A DNA stretch of 64,000 bases. It comes from VXMO01 sp034422835. Its GTDB lineage: Bacteria > Chloroflexota > Dehalococcoidia > UBA6926. The DNA lies in the NCBI GenBank assembly GCA_034422835.1, contig DAOUJJ010000011.1, positions 1-64,000 of the forward strand. Reading direction: 5' to 3'. Every line of letters starts with the position of its first letter. The first letter of the stretch is position 1. Below are positions 16,533 to 26,700 of the stretch, in pieces. The notes under the pieces were generated by a model. It did no database searches. It had not been told where the DNA came from and was given only the letters and a program-made list of their open reading frames with translations. Made by a program: the position numbers and the translations under genes.

Positions 16533-17912
16533 TTAGTTCCCGTCGCGCCGTTCAAAGCGCCACTCTGTTCCCCGTGGCGTGTCTTCCAACACAACCCCCA
16601 ACTCGGCGAGTCGGTCCCGCAGGTTGTCCGCCAACGCGAACTGCTTCTCCTTGCGCAGCCCGGCCCGCGTCTCGATTAGCAATTCCACAAACGGAGCGAC
16701 ATCGCCCGTGCCGCCGGAGCCGGGCTGCTCCAGCCGCAAACCCAGCACGCCGCCCAGTTCACGGAGCAGCGCGCATGCCCCGGAAACGTCAGCGCCATCC
16801 CCCGCCGCGCGGTTGATCTCCCGCGCCATGTCAAACATCGCCGCCAACGCCTGCGGGGTATTAAAGTCATCATCCATGGACTCGTAGAAACGCCCCTTGA
16901 AAGCGGACTTATCAGGCGCATCGCCTTCGCCGCCGACTGCCCATGCGGCGCGGGACAGTCGCTCTGCCGCGCGGGCCGACGCCGCCACGCCCTCATCCGT
17001 CCACGTCAGCGGCATCCGGTAGTGAGATGTCAGCACGAACAACCGAAAGGCGTCTGCGCCGTGCTGCTCAACAACATCCCGGATGGACACGAGGTTGCCG
17101 AGCGACTTGCTCATCTTCTCCTCGCCCATCTGCAGTAGGCCGTTGTGGAGCCAGTACTGGGCGAATGGTTCGGTTCCGGTAAACGCCTCCGTCTGTGCGA
17201 TTTCGTTCTCGTGGTGCGGGAATATCAGGTCTGCTCCGCCGCCGTGAATATCAATCTTCTCGCCCAGGTAGCTCAGGGACATGGCCGAGCATTCGATATG
17301 CCAGCCGGGGCGGCCGGGGCCCCACGGGCTGTCCCATGCCGGCTCGCCCTCTTTCGCGCCCTTCCAGAGCGTGAAATCCAGCGGCGATTCCTTTAATTCG
17401 TTGGGCGCGATGCGCGCCCCCGCCATCATCCCGTCCAGCGTGCGGTGCGAGAGCTTGCCGTAGCTATCGAACTTGTTGACGCGGAAGTAGACGTCACCGC
17501 CCGCGGCATACGCAAATCCCTTGTCGATAAGGCCGGAGATCATCTCCAACATCGAGGGGACTTCCACCGTCGCCAGAGGGTATTCATCCGCAGGCAGCAC
17601 GTTCAGCAACGCCATGTCCTCTCTAAAGAGGTCCATGTAGCGGCCCGCAAGATCCGACGCCGTCTCGCCCGTCTCCTGGGACCGCGCGATAATCTTGTCG
17701 TCAACGTCCGTGAAGTTCTGCACCACTTTCACGTTGTAGCCGCGATGGGCGAGATAGCGCCTCACCACGTCAAAGATGACGTAGCTCATACCGTGCCCGA
17801 CATGCGAATCGGAGTACGGGGTAACGCCGCAGACATACATGAGAACGTCCGGTGGATTATGCGGCGTGAACTCGGTCTTCTCGCCGGTCAGTGTGCTTGT
17901 CAGGCGCAGCAT
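16533..17912 (-). CDS. cysS: Cysteinyl-tRNA synthetase
   Basis: A 459-residue class I synthetase. The HIGH-type motif is HVGH in PYSDSHVGHG, zinc ligands are in VCGVTPY, HIECSAMS and HHENEIAQ, and the KMSKS loop is EEKMSKSLGN. Length and domain order are normal. Its ATG shares one base with the ispF stop, so it is translated in the leuS-ispD-ispF-cysS operon. Confidence 0.96.
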   Translation of the reverse strand: MLRLTSTLTGEKTEFTPHNPPDVLMYVCGVTPYSDSHVGHGMSYVIFDVVRRYLAHRGYNVKVVQNFTDVDDKIIARSQETGETASDLAGRYMDLFREDMALLNVLPADEYPLATVEVPSMLEMISGLIDKGFAYAAGGDVYFRVNKFDSYGKLSHRTLDGMMAGARIAPNELKESPLDFTLWKGAKEGEPAWDSPWGPGRPGWHIECSAMSLSYLGEKIDIHGGGADLIFPHHENEIAQTEAFTGTEPFAQYWLHNGLLQMGEEKMSKSLGNLVSIRDVVEQHGADAFRLFVLTSHYRMPLTWTDEGVAASARAAERLSRAAWAVGGEGDAPDKSAFKGRFYESMDDDFNTPQALAAMFDMAREINRAAGDGADVSGACALLRELGGVLGLRLEQPGSGGTGDVAPFVELLIETRAGLRKEKQFALADNLRDRLAELGVVLEDTPRGTEWRFERRDGN

Positions 17913-18403
17913 CAGGCCCCGGCCTCAAGCGCAACGATGACATGGGCGGCGATGACTGCGGCTCCCTCTGCGCTGCCCAGCGGCAGACCCTCAAGCGTCT
18001 TGAATTTCAGGTTCAGTTTGTCGGGCTCGACTCGAAGTTTCATGGCAAGAGATTGAATCATGGCGTCCCGATACGGACCAAGGCGGGGCGCGTCCGCATA
18101 GAGCGTAGCATCGGCATTTCCCAGCCGCAATTGACGCCCCTCCACCTCATCCATCGCCCGCCTCAGCAGCTCCATGCTGTCGGCGTCCTTGTAGGCGGGA
18201 TCGGTGCTGGGGAAATGCTGGCCGATGTCACCCAACCCCGCCGCGCCCAGCACCGCATCCGTCAGCGCGTGCGCCAGCACGTCCCCGTCCGAATGGCCAA
18301 GCGGTCCACGATCATGCTCAATCTTGACTCCGCCCAGGATGAGCGTCCTGCCCTCCACCAACGGATGGCTGTCAAATCCGAGCCCAACGCGTACGGCAGC
18401 CAC
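17912..18403 (-). CDS. ispF: 2-C-methyl-D-erythritol 2,4-cyclodiphosphate synthase
   Basis: A 163-residue IspF that forms the cyclic diphosphate in the non-mevalonate isoprenoid pathway. The zinc-site segment GFDSHPLVEG, GHSDGDVLAHALTDAVLGA and the closing LEGLPLGSAEGAA are conserved. It overlaps both ispD and cysS by one base, giving strict coupling. Confidence 0.96.
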   Translation of the reverse strand: MAAVRVGLGFDSHPLVEGRTLILGGVKIEHDRGPLGHSDGDVLAHALTDAVLGAAGLGDIGQHFPSTDPAYKDADSMELLRRAMDEVEGRQLRLGNADATLYADAPRLGPYRDAMIQSLAMKLRVEPDKLNLKFKTLEGLPLGSAEGAAVIAAHVIVALEAGA

Positions 18404-19119
18404 TATGAACCCGCCTCTGATTCGTCAGGCGCAGTATTGCCCTGTTGACGGAGGATCGCTTCGGCAACCGCCACGTCAGTTGGCGTCGTCACCTTGATAT
18501 TGCCTGCGTCGCCCTCAAAGAGATGGACCGGCTCACCAAGCGCCTCCACCAGGCTTGCATCATCCAGCACAAGGTCCGCTGGAGCCTCTGCGTGGGCGCG
18601 TTTCAGCAGTTCGGTGCGAAAGGCCTGCGGGGTCTGCGCGGCGTACAACCGCGACCTGTCCGGCGTTGCGGCAATCCGTCCGTCCTGCCCCGCTTCCTTA
18701 ATAGTGTCTTGCACCGGCACAGCGGGGACCCCCGCTCCATGTTCACGCGCAGCCGCCACGCCTCTTGCAATGAGATCTGTCGTGATACACGGGCGCGCGC
18801 CGTCATGAACCAACGTGTTTTCACTGCCATCCGGCGCGGCTTGCAGACCGGCAAGGACAGATTCGCGGCGAGTATTGCCCCCGGCGCACACTGCGGACAC
18901 CTTGCACAACCCCAACGAAGAGACCAAAGACGCCGCCTTTTCGACAGAGTCGGACGCAACAACAAGCACAATGTGGTCGACATCGTGGGAATCTTCCATC
19001 GCGCGCAGCGGGTACGCGACCATCTCGCGGCCAAGCAACGGCGTGAAAGCCTTTTGCACGCCGCCCATCCGCTCGCCGGAACCGGCGGCGACAATGATAC
19101 CGGTGGTCCTGCCCGCCAT
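18403..19119 (-). CDS. ispD: 2-C-methyl-D-erythritol 4-phosphate cytidylyltransferase
   Basis: A 238-residue IspD. The nucleotide-binding start IIVAAGSGERMGG, VHDGARPCI and a C-terminal VTTPTDVAVAEAIL match the family. It converts MEP to CDP-ME, one step earlier in the pathway than ispF, its downstream neighbour. One-base overlaps tie it to leuS upstream and ispF downstream. Confidence 0.96.
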   Translation of the reverse strand: MAGRTTGIIVAAGSGERMGGVQKAFTPLLGREMVAYPLRAMEDSHDVDHIVLVVASDSVEKAASLVSSLGLCKVSAVCAGGNTRRESVLAGLQAAPDGSENTLVHDGARPCITTDLIARGVAAAREHGAGVPAVPVQDTIKEAGQDGRIAATPDRSRLYAAQTPQAFRTELLKRAHAEAPADLVLDDASLVEALGEPVHLFEGDAGNIKVTTPTDVAVAEAILRQQGNTAPDESEAGS

Positions 19120-21614
19120 TATCGTGTCACGAGATTGAGCAGGCGGCCCGGCACGTAGATGACACGGGCCGGGTCCGCGCCGTTCAGCGCCGTCTGTATC
19201 TTTTCGCTGGCCAGCGCGACCTCTCGCGCGGCGTCCTCTGCAATATCGGCGGCAACCGTCAGCCTGTCCCGCAGTTTGCCGTCCACCTGGACTATCAGTG
19301 TGATCTCTTCTGACCTTGTCAGCGACTCATCGTACTCCGGCCATGGCTGTTGGTGGATCGAATACGGCTTGCCCGTCATCTCCCACAGTTCTTCCGTCAG
19401 ATGCGGCGCGATTGGCGCGAGCAGCAGGAGCAAAGTGTCATACGCCTCACGCCACTCCGGGCTGCGCGCCGCCTCGGGGTTGTCAGATTCGATGCGCGAA
19501 AGCATATTTGTGAACGTCATCAGCGCCGCAATCATCGTGTTGAACTGGAAACCCTCGATGTCTTCGGTCGCCTTTTGGATCGTGCGGTGCATTTCACGGG
19601 TCAGATCAGTGGCAATGTCGCTCGGCGCGGGCGCACCTTCCTCACGGGATCGGGTCTCGCACAACTCCCACACACGGTTGAACCATCGCGGTATGCCACG
19701 GATGCCCTGCGTGCTCCACGCCCCGCCCTGGTCCCACGGCCCAACGAACATCAAATATGCGCGAACTGCGTCCGCGCCAAGCAGCGCCGTCTGTTCATCC
19801 GGGTTCACGACGTTGCCGCGGCTCTTGGACATCTTTTCGTGGTCCTCGCCGAGAATGACGCCCTGGTTGAACAGCCGCTTGAAAGGTTCATCGAAGGTCA
19901 GCAGGCCAAGGTCCCGCAGCGCCTTTGTGAAGAATCGGGCGTAGAGCAGATGCATGACGGCGTGCTCCGCGCCGCCCGTATAGAGGTCAACGGGCGCCCA
20001 TCGCTGCATTTCCTCCGGATCAAATGCCGTATCCGTGCCGGCATCGGGGCTCGTATAACGGAACTGGTACCATGCCGAGTCGACGAAGGTATCCATGGTG
20101 TCCGTCTCGCGTTCGGCATCCTCGTTGTCGCACTCAGGGCACTTCGTGCGGCGGAATCCATCGTGGTACTTGAGCGGTGACTCGCCCGTTGGCAGGAACT
20201 CTGCATCCTCGGGTAAGACGACCGGCAGCTGGTCCTCAGGAACCGGCACGATGCCGCAGTCGTCGCAGTAGATAATCGGGATCGGCGTGCCCCAGTACCG
20301 CTGGCGAGAGACCAGCCAGTCTCTCATACGATAGGAAACGGTCGGCCCACCCCACCCGTTCTCCTCAAGGTGCTTCGCAACGGCTGCTTTGCCATCCTCA
20401 TTCGGCATCCCCGTGAATGGGCCGGAATTGACCATGACGCCGGGATCGATATACGCCTCGCTCAGCGGCGAGCCGTCATAGCCCTCCGGCGCGATAACCG
20501 TCTCGATTGGGATTCCATACTTGGTCGCGAACTCAAAGTCGCGCTCATCGTGCGCCGGCACGCCCATCACCGCCCCCGTGCCGTAGGTGGCGAGCGCATA
20601 GTCGGCAATCCACAGAGCGACCTTCTGGCCATTGAGCCGGTTGGTGCAATACGTGCCCAGCGGCACGCCCGTCTTTTCCTTGTCCACGGCCAGCCGCTCG
20701 ATCTCCGTCAGCCGCCGTGCTTGCGCCACATATGCCTCTACCTCGGCGCGCTGCTCGTCCGTGGTAAGCGCCGGAACAAGCGGATGCTCGGGGGCGAGCA
20801 CCATGAAGGTGACGCCATATGTGGTGTCCGGGCGCGTTGTGAACACGCGGAGTTCATCAACGTCCACTCCGGGAACATCGAGCCCGAAGGAAATCTCAGC
20901 GCCTTCTGAGCGCCCGATCCAATTGGTCTGCATCAGGTTGATGCGCTCGGGCCAATCAATCTTCGAGTTGTCCAGCAGCTCCTCCGCGTAGTCCGTGATA
21001 CGGAAGAACCACTGCTCCAAATCCCGCTGGTAAACGACCGTGCCGCAGCGTTCGCACGTGCCGTCGGCCATGACCTGCTCTCTCGCGAGCGTCGTCTGGT
21101 CTTTCTCGCACCAGTTGACCGGAGCCATCGCGCGGTAGGCGATGCCCTTCTCAAACATCTTGAGGAAGAAGTACTGGTTCCACTTGTAATACTCGGGCAG
21201 GCATGTAATGACCTCCCGCCGCCAGTCATAGCCCGCGCCGATGGTCTTGAGCTGATTGCGCATCCGATCGACGTTGTCCAGTGTCCATATCTGCGGATGG
21301 ATGCCCCGCTGGATGGCGGCGTTCTCTGCGGGCAGGCCGAACGCGTCGAAACCCATCGGGTGGAGGACGTTGTAGCCGCGCATCCGCATATAACGCGCGT
21401 GGGCGTCCGCGGGGGCCTCCGCATACCAGTGGCCGACGTGCAGGTCGCCTGAGGTGTACGGGAACATCGTGAGGGCGTACCACGTGGGGCGGGAATCATC
21501 GGGGTTGGCCTCATATAGCCCGTCCGCCTCCCAGCGCTTCTGCCATTTCCGATCAAGCGCGATGGGATCGTATCTGAGGTTGTATGGATTGCCCGCGCGC
21601 CGCTCCGCTGCCAT
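19119..21614 (-). CDS. leuS: Leucyl-tRNA synthetase
   Basis: An 831-residue synthetase with HVGH in the HIGH position (about 53-56), the editing domain in the middle, and KMSKS in DHEKMSKSRGN. A CP1-type zinc segment with CPEC is visible. The start ATG at 21614 (MAAERRAGNPYNLRYDP) has AGAGGG upstream; the longer frame from 21701 adds a non-conserved stretch. First gene of the leuS-ispD-ispF-cysS operon. Confidence 0.95.
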   Translation of the reverse strand: MAAERRAGNPYNLRYDPIALDRKWQKRWEADGLYEANPDDSRPTWYALTMFPYTSGDLHVGHWYAEAPADAHARYMRMRGYNVLHPMGFDAFGLPAENAAIQRGIHPQIWTLDNVDRMRNQLKTIGAGYDWRREVITCLPEYYKWNQYFFLKMFEKGIAYRAMAPVNWCEKDQTTLAREQVMADGTCERCGTVVYQRDLEQWFFRITDYAEELLDNSKIDWPERINLMQTNWIGRSEGAEISFGLDVPGVDVDELRVFTTRPDTTYGVTFMVLAPEHPLVPALTTDEQRAEVEAYVAQARRLTEIERLAVDKEKTGVPLGTYCTNRLNGQKVALWIADYALATYGTGAVMGVPAHDERDFEFATKYGIPIETVIAPEGYDGSPLSEAYIDPGVMVNSGPFTGMPNEDGKAAVAKHLEENGWGGPTVSYRMRDWLVSRQRYWGTPIPIIYCDDCGIVPVPEDQLPVVLPEDAEFLPTGESPLKYHDGFRRTKCPECDNEDAERETDTMDTFVDSAWYQFRYTSPDAGTDTAFDPEEMQRWAPVDLYTGGAEHAVMHLLYARFFTKALRDLGLLTFDEPFKRLFNQGVILGEDHEKMSKSRGNVVNPDEQTALLGADAVRAYLMFVGPWDQGGAWSTQGIRGIPRWFNRVWELCETRSREEGAPAPSDIATDLTREMHRTIQKATEDIEGFQFNTMIAALMTFTNMLSRIESDNPEAARSPEWREAYDTLLLLLAPIAPHLTEELWEMTGKPYSIHQQPWPEYDESLTRSEEITLIVQVDGKLRDRLTVAADIAEDAAREVALASEKIQTALNGADPARVIYVPGRLLNLVTR

Positions 21615-21728
21615 TGAAATGCCCGCCCTCTGCGTGATTTTCCACTGCCATAGATGCTTTTGCAGTATACAGGGCGCCATTCTACGGCAGACTTTCAGCA
21701 CCTATACTGGGACGGCGCAGGGGCAGCA

Positions 21729-22211
21729 ATGAACTACCTTGTCGAAAAGGTGTCCGAAGACGCCGAAACGAAACAGCACGTCCTCGTCCTCCGCAGCGTA
21801 CAGGGCGAGGACAGGCTGGCGCTGAACGTGCTGGAGAAGGAAGCCGTCGTTCTCGGCAGCCTCTTATCGGACGACGGGATGCCGGGCAGGAACGTCCTCG
21901 ACCACCTCAAGGACACAGCCTCGCGTGGCGCAGGTGTCGTCCTGGGCATCCAACTGCTATTGATTGAATCGCGCGACGGCCCCGCCCTCACCCCGGTTCT
22001 GATCATGCGCAAGGCCGACTCACCCCTCGAACAGGCGGTGCCGGCCTCGTTGGCGCATGCTGCGGCATGGTCGGTCGCGCTGAATATGCCTTTTGAGATA
22101 GACGATGACCTGGTGGCGGCGCTCCAGTCCGTCGTGACCGTTATTCCCGGTGAGCCGCCCAGCGGTTTTCGTGACTTCCTCGCCGGCCTGGATGAGATAG
22201 ACCGGGTATAA
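21729..22211 (+). CDS. DUF151-like (bifunctional nuclease family) protein
   Basis: A 160-residue protein. VLVLRS near the N-terminus, EKEAVVLGSLL, NVLDHLKD and PLEQAVPASLAHAAAWSVALNMPFEID follow the spacing of DUF151/BFN proteins (EA helix, hDhL segment, PSDAIAxAL-x-xxPI). The usual aspartate of the PSDA motif is replaced by SLAHAA, so this is a divergent member. The ATG at 21729 begins MNYLVEK. Transcription diverges from leuS. Activity uncertain. Confidence 0.5.
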   Translation: MNYLVEKVSEDAETKQHVLVLRSVQGEDRLALNVLEKEAVVLGSLLSDDGMPGRNVLDHLKDTASRGAGVVLGIQLLLIESRDGPALTPVLIMRKADSPLEQAVPASLAHAAAWSVALNMPFEIDDDLVAALQSVVTVIPGEPPSGFRDFLAGLDEIDRV

Positions 22212-22288
22212 GGATTTGCCTCGTACGGCTTCTCTACCGCAGTTGATTACGAATGTCTCTGGCCGTCCTGGATTTGTATTTGACTGAT

Positions 22289-22320
22289 TATAATACATCC
22301 TATGAATGATAATCATTCAT
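22289..22320 (+). promoter_or_regulatory. -10 box and Fur-core-like palindrome before the DUF4143 ATPase gene
   Basis: TATAAT (22289-22294) is followed at 22302-22320 by ATGAATGATAATCATTCAT, a perfect palindrome around one base. Its inner AATGATAATCATT matches the core of the classic Fur box. The site would sit on the transcription start. Half-sites recur at 22334-22342 and at the start codon. No good -35 is visible. Confidence 0.55.
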
Positions 22321-22367
22321 GATGCATATGATTTTCATTCACGCCGTGATTGGTTATCATAGATGCC

Positions 22368-23591
22368 ATGAATGATCCTACAGTCTCGCGTCTCGTGATG
22401 CCCGCGCTTGAAGACCGCCTGCGGGTGATGCCCGCCGTGGTTCTGACCGGCGCGCGGCAGGCTGGCAAAAGCACACTGGCGCGCGACATCATATCGGCAG
22501 GGCGGAGGTTCTTTACTCTGGATGATCTGGATACCTTTGAGGCGGCACGGAACGACCCCGATGCTATCCTTGGCGGAAATGACCCCATCACCATTGATGA
22601 GGTGCAGCGAGCGCCGGATCTGCTCCATGCCGTCAAGATGGACATCGACAACCGGCGGACGCCCGGCCGATTCCTGTTGACCGGCTCGGCGAATCTCCTT
22701 TTGATGGGGCAGGTGTCTGAGTCGCTTGCCGGACGCGCCAGCTACCTGACCCTGCTGCCGTTGACACGGCGTGAGCAGATGGGGCTTGGCCGCGCCGGCC
22801 TGTGGGAGGAGCTGCTTGGTGTGCCCGACGAGGAGTGGCGGGACATTCTTAATGCCGCTGAGTCGCCCCGAGAGGACTGGAGAAAGCTTGCGCTGCGAGG
22901 CGGCTTTCCCACACCCGCTCTCTCCCTGCGCTCCGCGCGAGAAAGAGCAATCTGGTTTGACGGCTACACACAGACGTACCTTGAGCGGGACCTGCTGAGC
23001 CTCTCGACGATTGCCGCCCTCCCCGACTTTCGCCGGCTGATGCGGGCAACGTGCCTCCGCATCGGCCAGTTGGTCAATCAGACGGACCTGGGGCGGGATG
23101 TGGCGTTGTCGCAGCCAACGGTGCGCCGCCATCTCAACCTTTTGGAAACGTCGCATCTCCTTGTACGGGTGCCCGCCTACGCCGTCAATCGCACCAAGCG
23201 CCTGATCAAAGCCCCAAAAATCTATTGGGCTGACACAGGTCTCGCAATGCGCATCGCGCAGGAAGACGTTCCTCGGGGCGCGCACCTTGAAAATCTGGTT
23301 TTGATTGACCTGCTAGCTTGGCGGGACACGCGCGACAGCCGGGCGGACATCTTCTATTGGCGCACAACAGCCGGGGAGGAGGTGGATTTCATCATCGAGG
23401 CGGATGGCCATCTGCTGCCCATTGAGGTGAAATCAACGACCAAGCCCAGCCTGCGGGATGCGGCGGCCCTGCGCAGCTTTCGCCGCGAGTATGGCGACAG
23501 CGCGAGAGCGGGGCTGCTGCTCCACGATGGCGACACCCTGGATTGGCTGACACCCGATGTTTTGGCGGTTCCCTGGTGGATGGCGTTGTAG
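22368..23591 (+). CDS. AAA ATPase of the AAA_14/DUF4143 type
   Basis: A 407-residue protein. Walker A GARQAGKST (about 25-33), Walker B TIDEVQRAPD, and the LLTGSANLLLM sensor belong to the AAA_14 domain. The C-terminal half is DUF4143, ending with a nuclease-like FYWRTTAGEEVDFIIEADG and PIEVKST, where the D-ExK spacing recalls PD-(D/E)XK folds. Such proteins are common solitary genes of unclear role, sometimes acting like toxin-antitoxin or defence elements. The ATG at 22368 lies inside a repeat half-site of the upstream palindrome, suggesting autoregulation. Confidence 0.85.
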   Translation: MNDPTVSRLVMPALEDRLRVMPAVVLTGARQAGKSTLARDIISAGRRFFTLDDLDTFEAARNDPDAILGGNDPITIDEVQRAPDLLHAVKMDIDNRRTPGRFLLTGSANLLLMGQVSESLAGRASYLTLLPLTRREQMGLGRAGLWEELLGVPDEEWRDILNAAESPREDWRKLALRGGFPTPALSLRSARERAIWFDGYTQTYLERDLLSLSTIAALPDFRRLMRATCLRIGQLVNQTDLGRDVALSQPTVRRHLNLLETSHLLVRVPAYAVNRTKRLIKAPKIYWADTGLAMRIAQEDVPRGAHLENLVLIDLLAWRDTRDSRADIFYWRTTAGEEVDFIIEADGHLLPIEVKSTTKPSLRDAAALRSFRREYGDSARAGLLLHDGDTLDWLTPDVLAVPWWMAL

Positions 23592-23595
23592 CGGT

Positions 23596-23624
23596 TTGAC
23601 GTTTGTGGGCGTGTGCTATAGTAT
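23596..23624 (+). promoter_or_regulatory. rpoB: Candidate rpoB promoter
   Basis: TTGACG (23596-23601) is followed by TATAGT (23617-23622, 15-base spacer) or TAGTAT (23619-23624, 17-base spacer). Transcription would start near 23631 and make a leader of about 115 bases containing the hairpin at 23672. Confidence 0.55.
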
Positions 23625-23671
23625 TCGATTGTGCTTGGGTGGACGTCGACCCGTTAGATCGCACCGAATAG

Positions 23672-23717
23672 GCCTGTTCGCTGGGCTAATTGAATGTACC
23701 CCGCGAACGGGCTTTTT
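23672..23717 (+). terminator. Terminator-like hairpin in the rpoB leader (possible attenuator)
   Basis: GCCTGTTCGC-T-GGG (23672-23685) pairs with CCC-GCGAACGGGC (23700-23712) across a 14-base loop, followed by TTTTT. It has intrinsic-terminator form but lies between the only visible promoter and the rpoB ribosome site at 23732. A second inverted repeat, GGGTGGACGTCGACCC, sits at 23637-23652. Confidence 0.6.
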
Positions 23718-23746
23718 CTGCTTGTGTAAGAAGAGAGGAGCGCCGA

Positions 23747-26700
23747 ATGGTCGCAGCCATGAGGGAGTCAATCAAGAACTACTCGCGGGTCGATGAAATA
23801 CTCGCACCGCCAAATCTCATCCAAATACAGGTCGACTCCTTCAACTGGTTTAAGACCGACGGAATCGCCGAACTCCTCTCTGAAATCAGTCCCATCCAGG
23901 ACGCCGCGCGGGAGACCCTGCCCGCCGATCTCAGCGCCGGACGCTCTCCACGTGAAATTCTGGAGCTTGTCCGGGAAGGCAAAGCCCGCGCAGAGGCGGT
24001 TGGCGGCAGATTCCAACTGCGTTTCGTCGAGCACCGCTTTGATGTGCCCAAGCATTCCGAAGATGAGTGCCGCGACAAGGACCTCAACTACTCTGCCCCG
24101 CTCCACGTCAAGGCTGAGTTGACCGTGAAGGAGACGGGCGAGGTCAAGGAGCAAGACCTCTTCCTGGGTGACGTTCCCCTCATGACTGACCGGGGCACGT
24201 TCATCATCAACGGCGCGGAGCGAGTCGTCGTCAGCCAGTTGGTGCGTTCGCCCGGCGCGTATTTCACGCTGGAGCGCGACCCGTCCACCGGGCGCGAGCT
24301 GTGCATGACCAAGCTCATTCCCAATCGCGGGGCGTGGCTTGAGTTCGATATTTCCAACCGGGGCATCATCAGCGTCAAGGTGGACCGTCGCCGCAAGATG
24401 CCCGTCACGCTGCTGCTTCGCGCCCTCGGTTTCGAAGAGGACGAGATTCTCTCGATGTTCTCCGACGTGGACCTGCCCGGCGACGCGAGCCTGATCAGGA
24501 CGACGCTTGAGCGTGAGCCGCACGCGCGGACGACGGATGAGGCGCTGCTGGAGTTCTATCGCCGCCTGCGCCCCGGCGAGCCGTCCGTGCTGGACAACGC
24601 CAAGACGCTCATTCACCACCTGTTCTTTGACCCCCGGCGTTATGACCTGGCGCGCGTTGGCCGCTACAAGCTCAACCGCGGCCTCGGCTCGCAGGTTGAC
24701 CCGGAAACGCGCATCCTGCTGCCGGAGGACATCGTCGCGCTCATCAGGCAGATGATCCGCGTGCATAACGGCGCATCTCGGCCCAACGATATCGACCATC
24801 TGGGCAACCGACGCGTCCGATCCGTCGGCGAGTTGATCCAGAACCAGTTCCGCGTCGGCCTCCTCCGCATGGAGCGCGTGGCGCGGGAGCGCATGACGCT
24901 GGTGCAGCCGGAGGGCGCGACGCCCGGCCATCTCGTCAACGTGCGGCCAATCGTTGCCTCACTGCGTGAGTTCTTTGGCGGCTCCCAGCTCTCACAGTTC
25001 ATGGATCAGACCAACCCGCTCGCCGAGTTGACGCACAAGCGGCGTCTCTCCGCGCTGGGACCGGGTGGACTGTCCCGCGAGCGCGCCGGTTTCGACGTGC
25101 GTGACGTTCACAACTCCCACTACGGGCGCATCTGCCCCATCGAGACACCCGAGGGACCGAACATCGGCCTCCTTGGCTCCCTCGCCACGTACGCCAAGAT
25201 CAACCCCTTCGGTTTCATCGAGACGCCGTACCGCCGCGTGCTCAAGGAGATCCCGAACAAGGAGCCGAAGTGGCTTGAGGGCCACACCCTCCGTGAGGAG
25301 GTGAGGGATCGGCGCAAGAAGCTGGTCGCGGAGGCCGGTACTGTCGTCACGGCGGAGCTTGCCAAGTCGATCGCCCGGCTCGCGCCGCTGGACATCTCCG
25401 TGCGCCCGTTCGTGCTCAATGAGTCCGAGTACCTTGACGCGGACGAGGAAGAGCGGCACGACATCGCGCAGGCCAACACGGAACTGAATGCAGTCGGTGA
25501 GATGGTCACGGACATGATTGAGGTCAGGCGGCAGGGAGAGCCGCATACGGCCCGCGCCGTGGACGTGGAGTTCATGGATGTCTCTCCCAAGCAGATCTTC
25601 AGTGTCTCCACCGCCCTGATTCCGTTCCTCGAGCACGACGACGCTAACCGCGCGCTGATGGGATCCAACATGCAGCGGCAGGCGGTGCCGCTCGTACGCC
25701 CGGACGTGCCCATCGTCGGCACCGGCATGGAGTCCCGCGTCGCGAAAGACAGCGGTCAGATACTGCTCTCCCGCGTGGACGGAACCGTCGTGACGGCGAC
25801 TGCCGAGGAAATCATCATCAAGGGCACCGATAAGAAGACCTATCCCCACCGCGTCCGCAAGTTCGAGCGGTCCAACCAGGGAACGGTCATCAACCAGAAG
25901 CCCTCAGTGGCCCCCGGCGACGTGGTCAAGGTGGGGGATCCGATCGCCGATTGCGCCTCCACGGTGCAGGGTGAGTTGGCCCTCGGCCAGAACGTGCTGT
26001 GCGCGTTCATGTCCTGGGAGGGCTACAACTTTGAGGACGCGATTATCCTCTCCGAATCCGTCGTGCGCGAGGATAAGTTCACGTCCATCCATATCGAGAA
26101 GCACGAGGTCGAGGCCCGCGACACCAAGCTGGGGCGTGAGGAGATCACGCGCGACATCCCGAACGTTGGTGAAGAGGCCCTCGCCGACCTCGACGAAAAG
26201 GGCATCATCCGCATCGGCGCGGAGGTGAACGCCGGCGACATCCTTGTCGGCAAGATCACTCCCAAGGGCGAGACGGAACTCTCCCCGGAGGAGAAGCTGC
26301 TCCGCGCAATCTTCAGCGAAAAGGCGCGTGAGGTGAAGGACTCCTCGCTCCGCGTCCCGCACGGCGAGCACGGCAAGGTCATTGACGTCCGCATCCTGAC
26401 GGGCGAGCAGAAGGATGACCTGCAGGCCGGCGTCAATGAGCTGGTGCGCGTATGGGTGGCGCAGACCCGCAAGATATCCGTCGGCGACAAGATGGCCGGA
26501 CGCCACGGCAACAAGGGCGTCATCTCCCGCATCATGCCCATTGAGGACATGCCCTACCTGCCGGACGGGACACCGGTTGAGATTATCCTCAACCCCATCG
26601 GAGTGCCCTCCCGCATGAACCTCGGCCAGATCCTTGAGACGCACATCGGCTCGGCGGCGCGCGAACTCGGATTCCAGGTTGTGACGCCCGTCTTTGACGG

